The translations under genes and the position numbers were made by a program. A stretch of DNA of 11,008 nt from CAZFQG01 sp964520785 (GTDB taxonomy: Bacteria > Planctomycetota > Planctomycetia > Pirellulales > Thermoguttaceae), in assembly GCA_964520785.1 (NCBI GenBank), contig CAZFQG010000203.1:1-11008 (forward strand), given 5' to 3'. A model generated the notes under the pieces. That model was not told the DNA's origin. It worked only from the letters and a program-made list of their open reading frames with translations, and searched no databases. How positions within the stretch are numbered: position 1 is the stretch's first letter; each line of letters begins with the position of its first letter. Positions 1-6,258 of this stretch are shown here, piece by piece.

Positions 1-441
1 CGTCATGGCTGTGGAAAATGCCTCAGATTGTTTCTGAAGGCCGTGAACGGTTACGTCGCCGGTCCATCCGACATGCGGGTTTACGACGCCGACGGTCGTC
101 TCGTTCACCAAGGTCCTGCGGATGCCGTTCCGGTCCTTCCGGCCGGCCGATACTTCGTCAATCTGCGGCGGATCGATCACGAGAAAGTCGCCGACTGGGT
201 CTGGGGCTGGTTCGAAGTCCGCGGCGCGGTGGGGATTGAGAGCATCCAGCTCGACGCCGATGCCAAGACGCCGGACGAACCGGTCCGCGCCACGGTCGTC
301 CTCGGAGGCACGCCTCCCGAGGGGAGTTATCTCCTTTGCGAAATCGTCGACAACTTCGGCCGCGGCGTCTGGCGCGATACGCGGTCGGTTTCACCGAGCG
401 TAACGTTCGAAGGAGAGGCGTCGCGGTCCTTGCACTTGTAG
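1..441 (+). CDS. N-terminal fragment of the GH42-like protein, ends at premature TAG
   Basis: The reading frame is open from the first base of the window, giving 146 residues before TAG, so no start should be assigned (a TTG at 28 is only the first possible internal start). The fragment looks all-beta, with alternating hydrophobic residues and turns such as RVYDADGRLV and LPAGRYFVNLRRID. This resembles the beta-sandwich that precedes the barrel in many large planctomycete GH42-like proteins. No catalytic residue is visible. The frame continues without interruption after the stop (NYANVRLFDPGG from 442), which supports a nonsense lesion over a real C-terminus. One base change (for example CAG, AAG, GAG or TAC to TAG) would explain it. 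Confidence 0.55.
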   Translation, partial: RHGCGKCLRLFLKAVNGYVAGPSDMRVYDADGRLVHQGPADAVPVLPAGRYFVNLRRIDHEKVADWVWGWFEVRGAVGIESIQLDADAKTPDEPVRATVVLGGTPPEGSYLLCEIVDNFGRGVWRDTRSVSPSVTFEGEASRSLHL

Positions 442-459
442 AACTACGCGAACGTTCGT

Positions 460-2283
460 TTGTTTGATCCCGGTGGGGTTCTTCTTGACGAAGCGCGGCA
501 CGCGTTCCTCCTGGCACGTTCCAATCCGCCGACCGATGAACTCAGCCTGATGATCTGGGAAGGGGCGGCGGATCTGAACCCGCGACAACGGTGCATTTTG
601 AACCGGTACGCCGAACTGGGCGCCGATGCCGTCCTCAACGCGACCCGCGAGGAGACCATGCTCGCGGCGGCGATGGCGAACGTCCACGTGGTCCCGTACG
701 TGACGCGCGTCGTCGCCGCCTCGGTCGATGCCCAAGGCCTGCGGTCTCCCTGCCTCACCGATCCGGGACACAACGACCACCTGAAGGCGAAGCTCGTCGA
801 AACGACGAAGACGCTCAAGAAGTACTCCCCGCTGGCGTATTCGCTCGGGGACGACCAGAGTTACATCTATTACGGCGAGGAGGGGTGCTGGCGCGACACC
901 TGCAAAGCGGCTTTCGCAAAATGGGCCGAGGAGAAATACGGGTCGCTCGCTCGACTCAATGCCGCGTGGTCGACCGGATACGAGGATTTCGCCCAAATCG
1001 AGCCGATCCGCCGGTTTGAGGCGGTGGCCGCCTTGCATCGCGATCAAGGGCCGTTGTGCCATTGGGTCGATCATCAGCTCTTCCTGGATACCAAGGTCGC
1101 CGTCTGGCACCGGAAAATGGCCGACGCCATCGAGGAGGAAGACCCGAACGCCGTGGCGTGGTACGACTGCACCATCGAGGGCTGGATGCGGCCCGGGCAG
1201 GCGTTCGACTTCTGGAAACTCGGTGGTCCGAGCCGCTTCTGCGTACAATATCCCAACCCGATCGTCCACGACATTCTCCGCGAAACGGCCGCGGCGGACG
1301 CCTATCATGGAACGTGGTACGGCGGCTACGGCATCTACAATGTGTACCCCTACTATGACGCGGATACCCAACCATGGTGGGCGGTGTTTCGCGGAATCAA
1401 CCTCCATGGCCTCTACTACGGCGGTATCAGTCCACGTTATTATGACGAGCGGTTGCTGGCGGCCGACCTGGGAATGCTACCGATGTACGAGAAGCTGATG
1501 AAGACGATCGACGAGTTGCGAGGCGGCGTCGCCAAGTTGGTCTTCAACGCCGAGCGCCAAGACGACGGCGTCACGATCGTCTTCTCGCGCCCCAGCAATC
1601 ACCTCACCATGCTCCTGCCGAGCGACCTGCCGGCCGACGCCGCGTGGGAAGGGCAGCGGAGCGGTGGCAACGACTACGCCTACATGCAACACTGGGAGGC
1701 CATGGCCGCGCTTGTCAGCGACCTGGGCCTTTCGTACCGCGTTCGCCGCGGCCGGGATCTCGTCGAAGAGCCTCTCGACCTCGCCACCTGCCGCCTTCTC
1801 GTCCTTCCGATGAACCTCCAGGTGTCGGAAGAGGAAGCGACGCGAATCGCCGAATTCGTCGAGAAGGGGGGCGTCCTCCTCGCCGACGCCTTCCCGGGCT
1901 GGTTCGACGGCCGCGCCCGGTTGGACAACCCCGCGCTGGCCAAAATCTTCGGGGTCTCGCCGCGAGGAACGATCCGCGGCGCCGACGCCCGGATATGCAC
2001 CGCCGCGACCACCTCGGGCACGTTTCTTGGAAAGCTCGCGGCCGCCGGACCGGTGACTCTCGCCGGGGCCGCCGCGCGCGGTGGCCGACGACGGCACGCT
2101 CCTGTTCCTGGTCAACCGTTCCGGCGCAGGCACCGCTATTCTCCTCAACGTCCTCTCGCGCGACTATCAGATCTGGCGTACCGCCGGCACCGAGGCGCCG
2201 TTCCGCGAGAGCGTGGCGGAGTTGCTCCGAGAGGCCGGCGCGCCGACGGGACCCGTCCGCGTCGAGGCGAAGGTGCTCGGTGA
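460..2283 (+). CDS. Central fragment of GH42-like protein: barrel plus trimerisation-type domain
   Basis: This is the largest intact piece, 607 codons from a TTG at 460. That start is arbitrary, because the frame is open back to the TAG at 439, and no Shine-Dalgarno precedes it. Residues about 30-350 look like a GH42-type barrel. The typical run of a Cys-containing helix, then AFAKWAEEKYGSLARLNAAW (151-170), follows the strand LAYSLGDDQS (125-134). The glycosidase acid/base Glu is expected at about 132, and here it is Asp. Around 280-294, where the nucleophile Glu is expected, the sequence is DAYHGTWYGGYGIYN with no Glu. Residues about 363-480 match a trimerisation-type domain (RLLVLPMNLQVSEEEA, then FVEKGGVLLADAFPG). 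Only residues to about 540 are meaningful: past about 2080 the frame becomes Arg/Pro-rich shadow sequence. It is probably a carbohydrate-active enzyme or a catalytically altered relative. Confidence 0.58.
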   Translation: MFDPGGVLLDEARHAFLLARSNPPTDELSLMIWEGAADLNPRQRCILNRYAELGADAVLNATREETMLAAAMANVHVVPYVTRVVAASVDAQGLRSPCLTDPGHNDHLKAKLVETTKTLKKYSPLAYSLGDDQSYIYYGEEGCWRDTCKAAFAKWAEEKYGSLARLNAAWSTGYEDFAQIEPIRRFEAVAALHRDQGPLCHWVDHQLFLDTKVAVWHRKMADAIEEEDPNAVAWYDCTIEGWMRPGQAFDFWKLGGPSRFCVQYPNPIVHDILRETAAADAYHGTWYGGYGIYNVYPYYDADTQPWWAVFRGINLHGLYYGGISPRYYDERLLAADLGMLPMYEKLMKTIDELRGGVAKLVFNAERQDDGVTIVFSRPSNHLTMLLPSDLPADAAWEGQRSGGNDYAYMQHWEAMAALVSDLGLSYRVRRGRDLVEEPLDLATCRLLVLPMNLQVSEEEATRIAEFVEKGGVLLADAFPGWFDGRARLDNPALAKIFGVSPRGTIRGADARICTAATTSGTFLGKLAAAGPVTLAGAAARGGRRRHAPVPGQPFRRRHRYSPQRPLARLSDLAYRRHRGAVPRERGGVAPRGRRADGTRPRRGEGAR

Positions 2284-2860
2284 GGAGACGCACCGCCGAG
2301 TGGGTGCGTGTGAAATCCACCGCTTCCGCCTGGGCGACGCGGAGTACGTAGGACTCATCCGCATGGCTAAGACGCGGCCCGACGACATGATCTTTCTCGC
2401 CGACAACCGCCCCAAGCCGGTTTGGATTCAGTTTCCCCAAGCTGTCCACGTCTACGACGTTCGCCGCGGCGTCTATCGCGGCTGCGTCGAGCGGTTCGAC
2501 GACGTACTCTACCCGGGCAGAACGGAGTTCTTCGCACTGCTCCCCTATGAAGTCCGCGGTCTCGACGTGCGCCGCGAACCCATCGTCGGGGGTGTCCGGA
2601 TAACTGCCCGAGTCGAACCTCGCGGAGACCGCGAGCCGACCACACACCTCCTGCGAATGGAGGTGTTCGACCCCACCGGCAATCCACGACGCGAACTGGC
2701 GCGCAACGTCCTCGCGGAAAATGGCGCCGTGGTCCAGGAAATCTTCATCGGCTTCGGTGTTTCGGGAAAATGGCGAGTTCGGGTGAAAGACGTCGCGACC
2801 GGTACGCTTTGGGAAGACACCTTCGAGCACGCCGACCCGGCTCCGACGGCGGCGAGGTAA
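2081..2860 (+). CDS. C-terminal fragment of GH42-like protein
   Basis: This has 259 codons from a GTG at 2081, in frame 2, overlapping the out-of-frame tail of the preceding segment by about 200 bases. The overlap and the immediate resumption of sensible protein (ADDGTLLFLVNRSGAGTAIL) show that it continues the same polypeptide; it is not a new gene. The opening strands fit the end of the trimerisation-type domain (a NRSGxGxxxLLN pattern is usual in such proteins). The remainder is beta-rich and finishes with KWRVRVKDVATGTLWED, like an accessory beta-sandwich. No signal peptide or membrane segment is present. Whether ribosomes ever initiate at the GTG is unknown, since no Shine-Dalgarno is visible. 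Confidence 0.55.
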   Translation: MADDGTLLFLVNRSGAGTAILLNVLSRDYQIWRTAGTEAPFRESVAELLREAGAPTGPVRVEAKVLGEETHRRVGACEIHRFRLGDAEYVGLIRMAKTRPDDMIFLADNRPKPVWIQFPQAVHVYDVRRGVYRGCVERFDDVLYPGRTEFFALLPYEVRGLDVRREPIVGGVRITARVEPRGDREPTTHLLRMEVFDPTGNPRRELARNVLAENGAVVQEIFIGFGVSGKWRVRVKDVATGTLWEDTFEHADPAPTAAR

Positions 2861-3051
2861 ACTGGAAACGGCGGATATCACCAAGTCCATTGGCTAATGT
2901 GCAGACCAGGGGCCATGCCGAATGACGGAGGGGAGGGTAGTCCACTACGCGACCGGTGGCGGGCTCATTAGCGCCCCACTACGGCACTCAACGCGGGAGC
3001 CGGCGGCGGGAGAGGTTTTATCGACGACGGCTATCGCGTCCATCTTTTCGC

Positions 3052-3080
3052 TTGTCTCAATGGCTCCGTCTGTCTAGAAT
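3052..3080 (+). promoter_or_regulatory. Predicted sigma70-type promoter for the fusA leader
   Basis: TTGTCT at 3052-3057 (4/6 match to TTGACA) and TAGAAT at 3075-3080 (5/6 match to TATAAT) are separated by exactly 17 bases. Transcription would begin near 3087, leaving about 240 bases of leader before fusA. Predicted from sequence only. Alternative boxes around TTGACT (3090-3095) lack a -10 partner. Confidence 0.5.
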
Positions 3081-3086
3081 AGGGTT

Positions 3087-3285
3087 CCTTTGACTTGCAG
3101 GTGCGGGAATCACACCGCGTCCGGAGAAACGATTTCGGCTGCACCCCCCTTGTTGCGGGGGCGCAAGAGAAGAACCGATGCGGATTGGTGGAGTTCCCCG
3201 CGATTTCTGTGGGGGTCCCCTCTCTTCTTCTCTCCCGGTCGGGCACTCGCGAACCGGTGCCTTCTCCTCCACGCAAGGGTTTTTT
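3087..3285 (+). ncRNA. Candidate structured leader or small RNA upstream of fusA
   Basis: From the predicted start near 3087 to a six-T run at 3280-3285 the RNA would be about 199 nt. Visible complementary segments nest into a rod: CTTGC (3094-3098) with GCAAG (3273-3277); CGCG (3116-3119) with CGCG (3248-3251); CCGGAGAA (3121-3128) with TTCTC...CCGG (3228-3238, two bases bulged). Two inner hairpins are CCCCC/GGGGG (3145-3149 with 3157-3161) and CCCCGC/GTGGGG (3196-3201 with 3209-3214, one G-T pair). A competing 9-bp pairing joins AGAGAAGAA (3166-3174) to TTCTTCTCT (3225-3233). Near the 3' end GGCAC (3242-3246) can pair with GTGCC (3257-3261). It could be an attenuating leader of fusA or an independent small RNA; the length and rod shape recall 6S RNA, but I recognise no conserved 6S sequence. 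GC-rich DNA forms such pairings readily, so this is a hypothesis. Confidence 0.3.
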
Positions 3286-3324
3286 GGCAATAGACTATAG
3301 GATTTTTACTGGTTTTCAGCGTAA

Positions 3325-5406
3325 ATGGACATTCGACGCCTTCGCAACATCGGCATTTCGGCCCACATCGACTCCGGGAAGACGACCCTTACGGAGCGGA
3401 TCCTTTTCTACGCGGGGAGGATTCATCGCATTGGAGAAGTCCGAGGGGATGGGGACGGGGCGACCATGGACTACATGGAGTTGGAGCGCGAACGCGGGAT
3501 TACCATCACCAGTGCGGCGACCAGCGTCCGGTGGAACGACGCGACGATCAACGTCATCGACACCCCGGGCCACGTCGACTTCACGGTCGAGGTGGAGCGG
3601 AGTCTGCGGGTACTCGACGGCGCGGTCCTCGTCCTCTGCGCGGTCGGAGGGGTCCAGTCGCAGTCCCTCACGATCGACCGGCAGATGCGCCGGTATCACG
3701 TTCCGCGGGTGGCGTTCATCAACAAGATGGACCGTACCGGGGCGAATCCGGAATCAGTAGTGAGGCAGCTCCATGAGAAGCTCGACTGCGACGCGCGGCT
3801 GATGCAACTGCCGATCGGCCGCGAGTCGGCGTTCGAGGGGGTGATCGACCTGGTATCGCGAAAGGCGTTGTACTTCGACGGAGAGAAGGGGGAGACGGTT
3901 CGCGTGGAAGCGATTCCGGCGAATTATGCCGCGGCGGCCGCGGAGGCGCGCCGCGAGATGCTGGAGGCGTTGGCCATGTACAGCGATGAACTCATGGAGC
4001 TTCTTCTGGCGGAGGATCCGGTTCCGGAACAACTCATTCACCGCGTCGTTAAGGCGGCCGTATTGAACGAGCAATTCACGCCGGTATTCCTTGGTACCGC
4101 CTTCAAGAACCAGGGGGTTCAGCCGTTGCTGGACGCCGTCGTTCGGTACTTGCCCAACCCGATCGAGCGGGAATCGTTCGCCCTGCGAATCGACGACGAG
4201 GCGAAGATTCCACTTGTGTCTGATCCGGAAAAACCAACCGTCGCGATGGCCTTCAAGATCGTCGAGGACCCGTACGGTGCGCTGACGTTCATGCGGATCT
4301 ACCAAGGTTCCTTCAAAAAAGGAGAGAGCTACTACAACCAGCGCAACGGCAAAAAGGAGCGTTTCGGGCGGATTTTGCGGATGCACGCCGACCAGCGCGA
4401 GGACGTCGACCGGGCCGAGGCGGGAGACATCGTCGCCGTCATCGGGGTCGACGCCGCCAGTGGGGACACCTACTGTTCGGCCCCTTCGTTTTGTACGCTC
4501 GAGAGCATGTTCGTCCCGGAACCGGTGATCCAAATCGCGATCGCCCCGGCCACGCGCGACGGCGCGGACCGCCTGTCGAAGGCCCTGCACCGCTTCCGCC
4601 GCGAGGACCCCACCCTCCACGTGACCACCGACCAGGAGACCGGCGAGACGCTTCTTTCCGGAATGGGAGAATTGCATCTGGACGTCTATATCGAGCGGTT
4701 GCGGCGTGAGTTCAACGTCCAAGTGGAAGTCGGTGCGCCGAAGGTGAGCTACCGCGAGGCGCCGACGGCGCTTACCGAGTTCAATATCCGCCACAAGAAG
4801 CAGACCGGCGGTTCCGGCCAATTCGCCCACATCGTCGGTACGATGGGGCCCCTCTCGGAAGAGCACGAAGGATCGTTCCTCTTCGAGGAAAAGGTCGTCG
4901 GAGGCCGCGTTCCGAAGCAGTATATCCCGGCCGTGGCAAAGGGATTCAAGAACCGTCTGGCGAAGGGTCCGATCGCCGCGTTCCCGGTCGTCGGGCTGCA
5001 CGTGGTGCTCGCCGACGGTAGCTATCACGAGGTCGACAGTTCCGAAATGGCCTTCCAAACGGCCGCCCACATCGCGATGCGCGAGGTATTCCCCCGGACG
5101 AAACCGGTCCTTCTGGAGCCGGTCATGAAGATCGAAGTCGAATGCCCGTCCGAGTTTCAAGGGACGGTCGTGGGCGACCTGACCACCCGCCGCGGCATGA
5201 TCATGGCGACGGAGACCGTCGGCTCGCTCACCCGGCTCGAAGGGGAGATTCCCTTGGCCGAGGCCTTCGGCTACTCGACCTCCCTCCGCGGCATGACCCA
5301 GGGCCAAGGAACGTTCACGCTCGAATTCTCCCGATACAAACGCCTGCCGGCGGCCCTCGAACGGACGATCATCGAAGAACGCCGGAAAGAGGCGGTCCTG
5401 TCGTAG
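3325..5406 (+). CDS. fusA: Elongation factor G, spdEFG1 / mitochondrial EFG1-type
   Basis: A 693-residue translational GTPase that moves tRNA and mRNA through the ribosome after peptide transfer, in the cytoplasm; full length for the family. All GTP-binding motifs are present: P-loop AHIDSGKT (13-20), switch I RGITITSAAT (57-66), DTPGH (79-83), NKMD (133-136) and a G5-like GTAFKNQ (257-263). Domain II follows at about 300-400, domain III at 400-480, domain IV at 480-600 (HKKQTGGSGQF, and tip His568 in GSYHEVDSS) and domain V at the end. Ser17 in the P-loop, followed by TLTERILFYAGRI, and the MELERERGITI block match mitochondrial EFG1 and the spdEFG1 group known from spirochaetes, planctomycetes and deltaproteobacteria. 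That group is thought to be the translocase, with spdEFG2 handling ribosome recycling. It is monocistronic here, without rpsL, rpsG or tuf. The ATG has no strong Shine-Dalgarno, but the homology begins directly after it. Confidence 0.96.
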   Translation: MDIRRLRNIGISAHIDSGKTTLTERILFYAGRIHRIGEVRGDGDGATMDYMELERERGITITSAATSVRWNDATINVIDTPGHVDFTVEVERSLRVLDGAVLVLCAVGGVQSQSLTIDRQMRRYHVPRVAFINKMDRTGANPESVVRQLHEKLDCDARLMQLPIGRESAFEGVIDLVSRKALYFDGEKGETVRVEAIPANYAAAAAEARREMLEALAMYSDELMELLLAEDPVPEQLIHRVVKAAVLNEQFTPVFLGTAFKNQGVQPLLDAVVRYLPNPIERESFALRIDDEAKIPLVSDPEKPTVAMAFKIVEDPYGALTFMRIYQGSFKKGESYYNQRNGKKERFGRILRMHADQREDVDRAEAGDIVAVIGVDAASGDTYCSAPSFCTLESMFVPEPVIQIAIAPATRDGADRLSKALHRFRREDPTLHVTTDQETGETLLSGMGELHLDVYIERLRREFNVQVEVGAPKVSYREAPTALTEFNIRHKKQTGGSGQFAHIVGTMGPLSEEHEGSFLFEEKVVGGRVPKQYIPAVAKGFKNRLAKGPIAAFPVVGLHVVLADGSYHEVDSSEMAFQTAAHIAMREVFPRTKPVLLEPVMKIEVECPSEFQGTVVGDLTTRRGMIMATETVGSLTRLEGEIPLAEAFGYSTSLRGMTQGQGTFTLEFSRYKRLPAALERTIIEERRKEAVLS

Positions 5407-5530
5407 TCGAACCCGCCGCGCGGCGCCCGCTGGGGGTTGACCCGACCGCCGCGAAACTCGGAAGCCATCGCAGGCGTTTCTCTCGCAATGCTTCCGCCCC
5501 GTTTCGTAACTGGAGTATTGAGCAGCGGTA

Positions 5531-5701
5531 CTACCTGGCGGGAGTTACGTCCATTAGCCCGACACGGACCGCCACGAAGCCGCCGCCGACAAAGCCCATG
5601 ACGGCGAACCACGTCGCGAAACGCCGGCAGTTCCCGCGAGGGCGGCGGCGACTGTCGGTAATTGGGTCGTCGGGATCACTCCTCGGTGGGTTCTCGAACA
5701 G
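5531..5701 (-). CDS. Possible 56-residue single-span membrane protein (uncertain)
   Basis: The frame runs from a CTG at 5701 to TAG at 5531, overlapping the last bases of the upstream SIMPL-like gene in a different frame. The N-terminus, LFENPPRSDPDDPITD, recalls the NPYxSP-type beginnings of many small planctomycete membrane proteins. It is followed by Arg-rich sequence and a hydrophobic stretch, FATWFAVMGFVGGGFVAV, that could span a membrane with the basic side inward. G/C is frequent at third codon positions. Against it: there is no ATG, GTG or TTG at the right place and no clear ribosome site, and the product is short. It might be a translationally coupled gene with an unusual start, a decayed gene, or chance. 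Confidence 0.25.
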   Translation of the reverse strand: MFENPPRSDPDDPITDSRRRPRGNCRRFATWFAVMGFVGGGFVAVRVGLMDVTPAR

Positions 5702-6152
5702 GTGGCGTCGGCGCCATTTGGAATTCCACCGTCACCCTCGCCTGAATGCGGATCTGGCCCGGCGCGACGAGCGCGTCGTGCTGCCAACCGGCGCCCGCCG
5801 CTTCCGTCGGCGCTTCCGCCTCGTTCCGCTGCGAAACGAAGCGGATTTTCGGTTCGGGGAGCCGCGGGCGGTCGTCTTGCTCGTTGACGGAGGGCTTCCG
5901 GGCCATCATCCCGGCCCCGCCGGTGTCCCAGTTGTGCTCGATGTCCTCCTCGATGCGGATCGGCGAGCCCAGCGTCATTCCGGTCAGTTCCGTCAAGTGG
6001 AGGGCCTTCTCGCGGGCGATTTCGACCGCCTGCCGGCGGGCCTCGAACTGCTGCTTCATCTGGTTGCTGACGCGGATGGACCGCATCTCCTCCGCGGCGG
6101 CGAGTGAGGCGAAGGGCAGGAATGCAAGGACGACGACGGCGAGTTGGCGCAT
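5676..6152 (-). CDS. Short secreted SIMPL/DUF541-like protein
   Basis: 158 residues. The start at 6152 is set by an AGGAG six bases upstream and by the signal peptide that begins there: MRQLAVVVLAFLPFASLAAA, with cleavage probably near residue 20-22. A longer upstream extension in the same frame would run into the aldo/keto reductase gene and is not credible. The mature part matches the C-terminal half of SIMPL (DUF541) domains: FEARRQAVEIAREKALHLTE, then GMTLGSPIRIEED, and a closing strand QIRIQARVTVEFQM. Usual family members are about 230-240 residues and start with a beta-strand such as TIxVSGxG followed by a repeat region. Here MRSIRVSNQ leads straight into the final helix, so the middle appears absent. 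SIMPL proteins are exported and of poorly defined function. It is last of the four-gene minus-strand cluster, 106 bases after the reductase. Confidence 0.68.
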   Translation of the reverse strand: MRQLAVVVLAFLPFASLAAAEEMRSIRVSNQMKQQFEARRQAVEIAREKALHLTELTGMTLGSPIRIEEDIEHNWDTGGAGMMARKPSVNEQDDRPRLPEPKIRFVSQRNEAEAPTEAAGAGWQHDALVAPGQIRIQARVTVEFQMAPTPPVREPTEE

Positions 6153-6157
6153 GACTG

Positions 6158-6163
6158 TCTCCT
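6158..6163 (-). promoter_or_regulatory. Shine-Dalgarno that fixes the SIMPL-like start
   Basis: AGGAGA on the minus strand (TCTCCT on +), with AGGAG ending six bases before the ATG at 6152. This decides between the short reading with a signal peptide and the much longer open frame. Confidence 0.75.
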
Positions 6164-6258
6164 GGGAATGAGTGACGTGAAACGTGGTTCGATTGGTTTT
6201 TGAAATACGGACGTCCGGCGACACCCGGCCGAACCGAGACGGGATGTCCGCTCGGCGC

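Larger units (their letters stand above)
1..2860 (+). pseudogene. Broken GH42-like glycoside hydrolase gene (5'-truncated by window edge)
   Basis: Three consecutive open segments together encode one protein: an N-terminal beta-rich region, a TIM-barrel-like region with GH42 landmarks, a trimerisation-type domain and a C-terminal beta region. Frame 1 is open from base 1, so the true start lies upstream of the window. Two lesions break it. The first is a TAG at 439-441, with sensible coding sequence in the same frame on both sides. The second is a shift from frame 1 to frame 2 at about 2073-2081, inside a cgcgcgcg run. Adding one CG unit there would restore a reading of AAARAVADDGTLLFL. The strong coding character on both sides suggests recent decay or sequence error rather than three genes. 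The encoded protein would be about 950 residues or more. The GH42-like assignment is from motif recognition. Confidence 0.62.
2861..3324. other. 464-base non-coding gap between the broken hydrolase gene and fusA
   Basis: No credible gene is seen on either strand; the short ORFs here have no coding-like composition or homology that I recognise. The left part has a weak hairpin at 2961-2976 (GGGCT, loop CATT, AGCGCCC with a bulged G) but no T-run. It also has an 8-base direct repeat, CCACTACG, at 2942-2949 and 2976-2983. The right part carries the promoter at 3052-3080 and the self-complementary leader described separately. The last 40 bases before fusA are AT-rich, with TATAGG at 3296-3301 but no convincing -35 partner. 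Confidence 0.6.

Noticed and set aside
439..441. TAG as a recoded or read-through codon
   Set aside because: No context for pyrrolysine insertion is visible, and a second, unrelated frameshift in the same gene makes decay or sequence error simpler.
391..1407. 338-codon minus-strand frame over the GH42-like gene, and a similar one at 1715-2890
   Set aside because: Both mirror frame-1 or frame-2 coding sequence of the plus strand, with no domain, signal peptide or Shine-Dalgarno.
2073..2081. Programmed ribosomal frameshift
   Set aside because: There is no slippery heptamer or obvious stimulatory element; a missing CG in a CG run explains the shift.
3754..5307. 517-codon open frame antisense to fusA
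   Set aside because: It lies entirely opposite a well-conserved fusA. Its composition is that of a mirror frame in GC-rich DNA, with no recognisable domain or ribosome site.
5407..5450. Bidirectional terminator between fusA and the convergent cluster
   Set aside because: Short GC inverted repeats such as GCCGCGCGGC and GGGTTGACCC are present, but stems are short and no T-run follows on either strand.
5142..6107. 321-codon plus-strand frame running out of fusA
   Set aside because: It starts inside fusA in another frame, crosses the convergent gap and runs antisense to the SIMPL-like gene. The sequence is low-complexity and Arg/Pro-rich.
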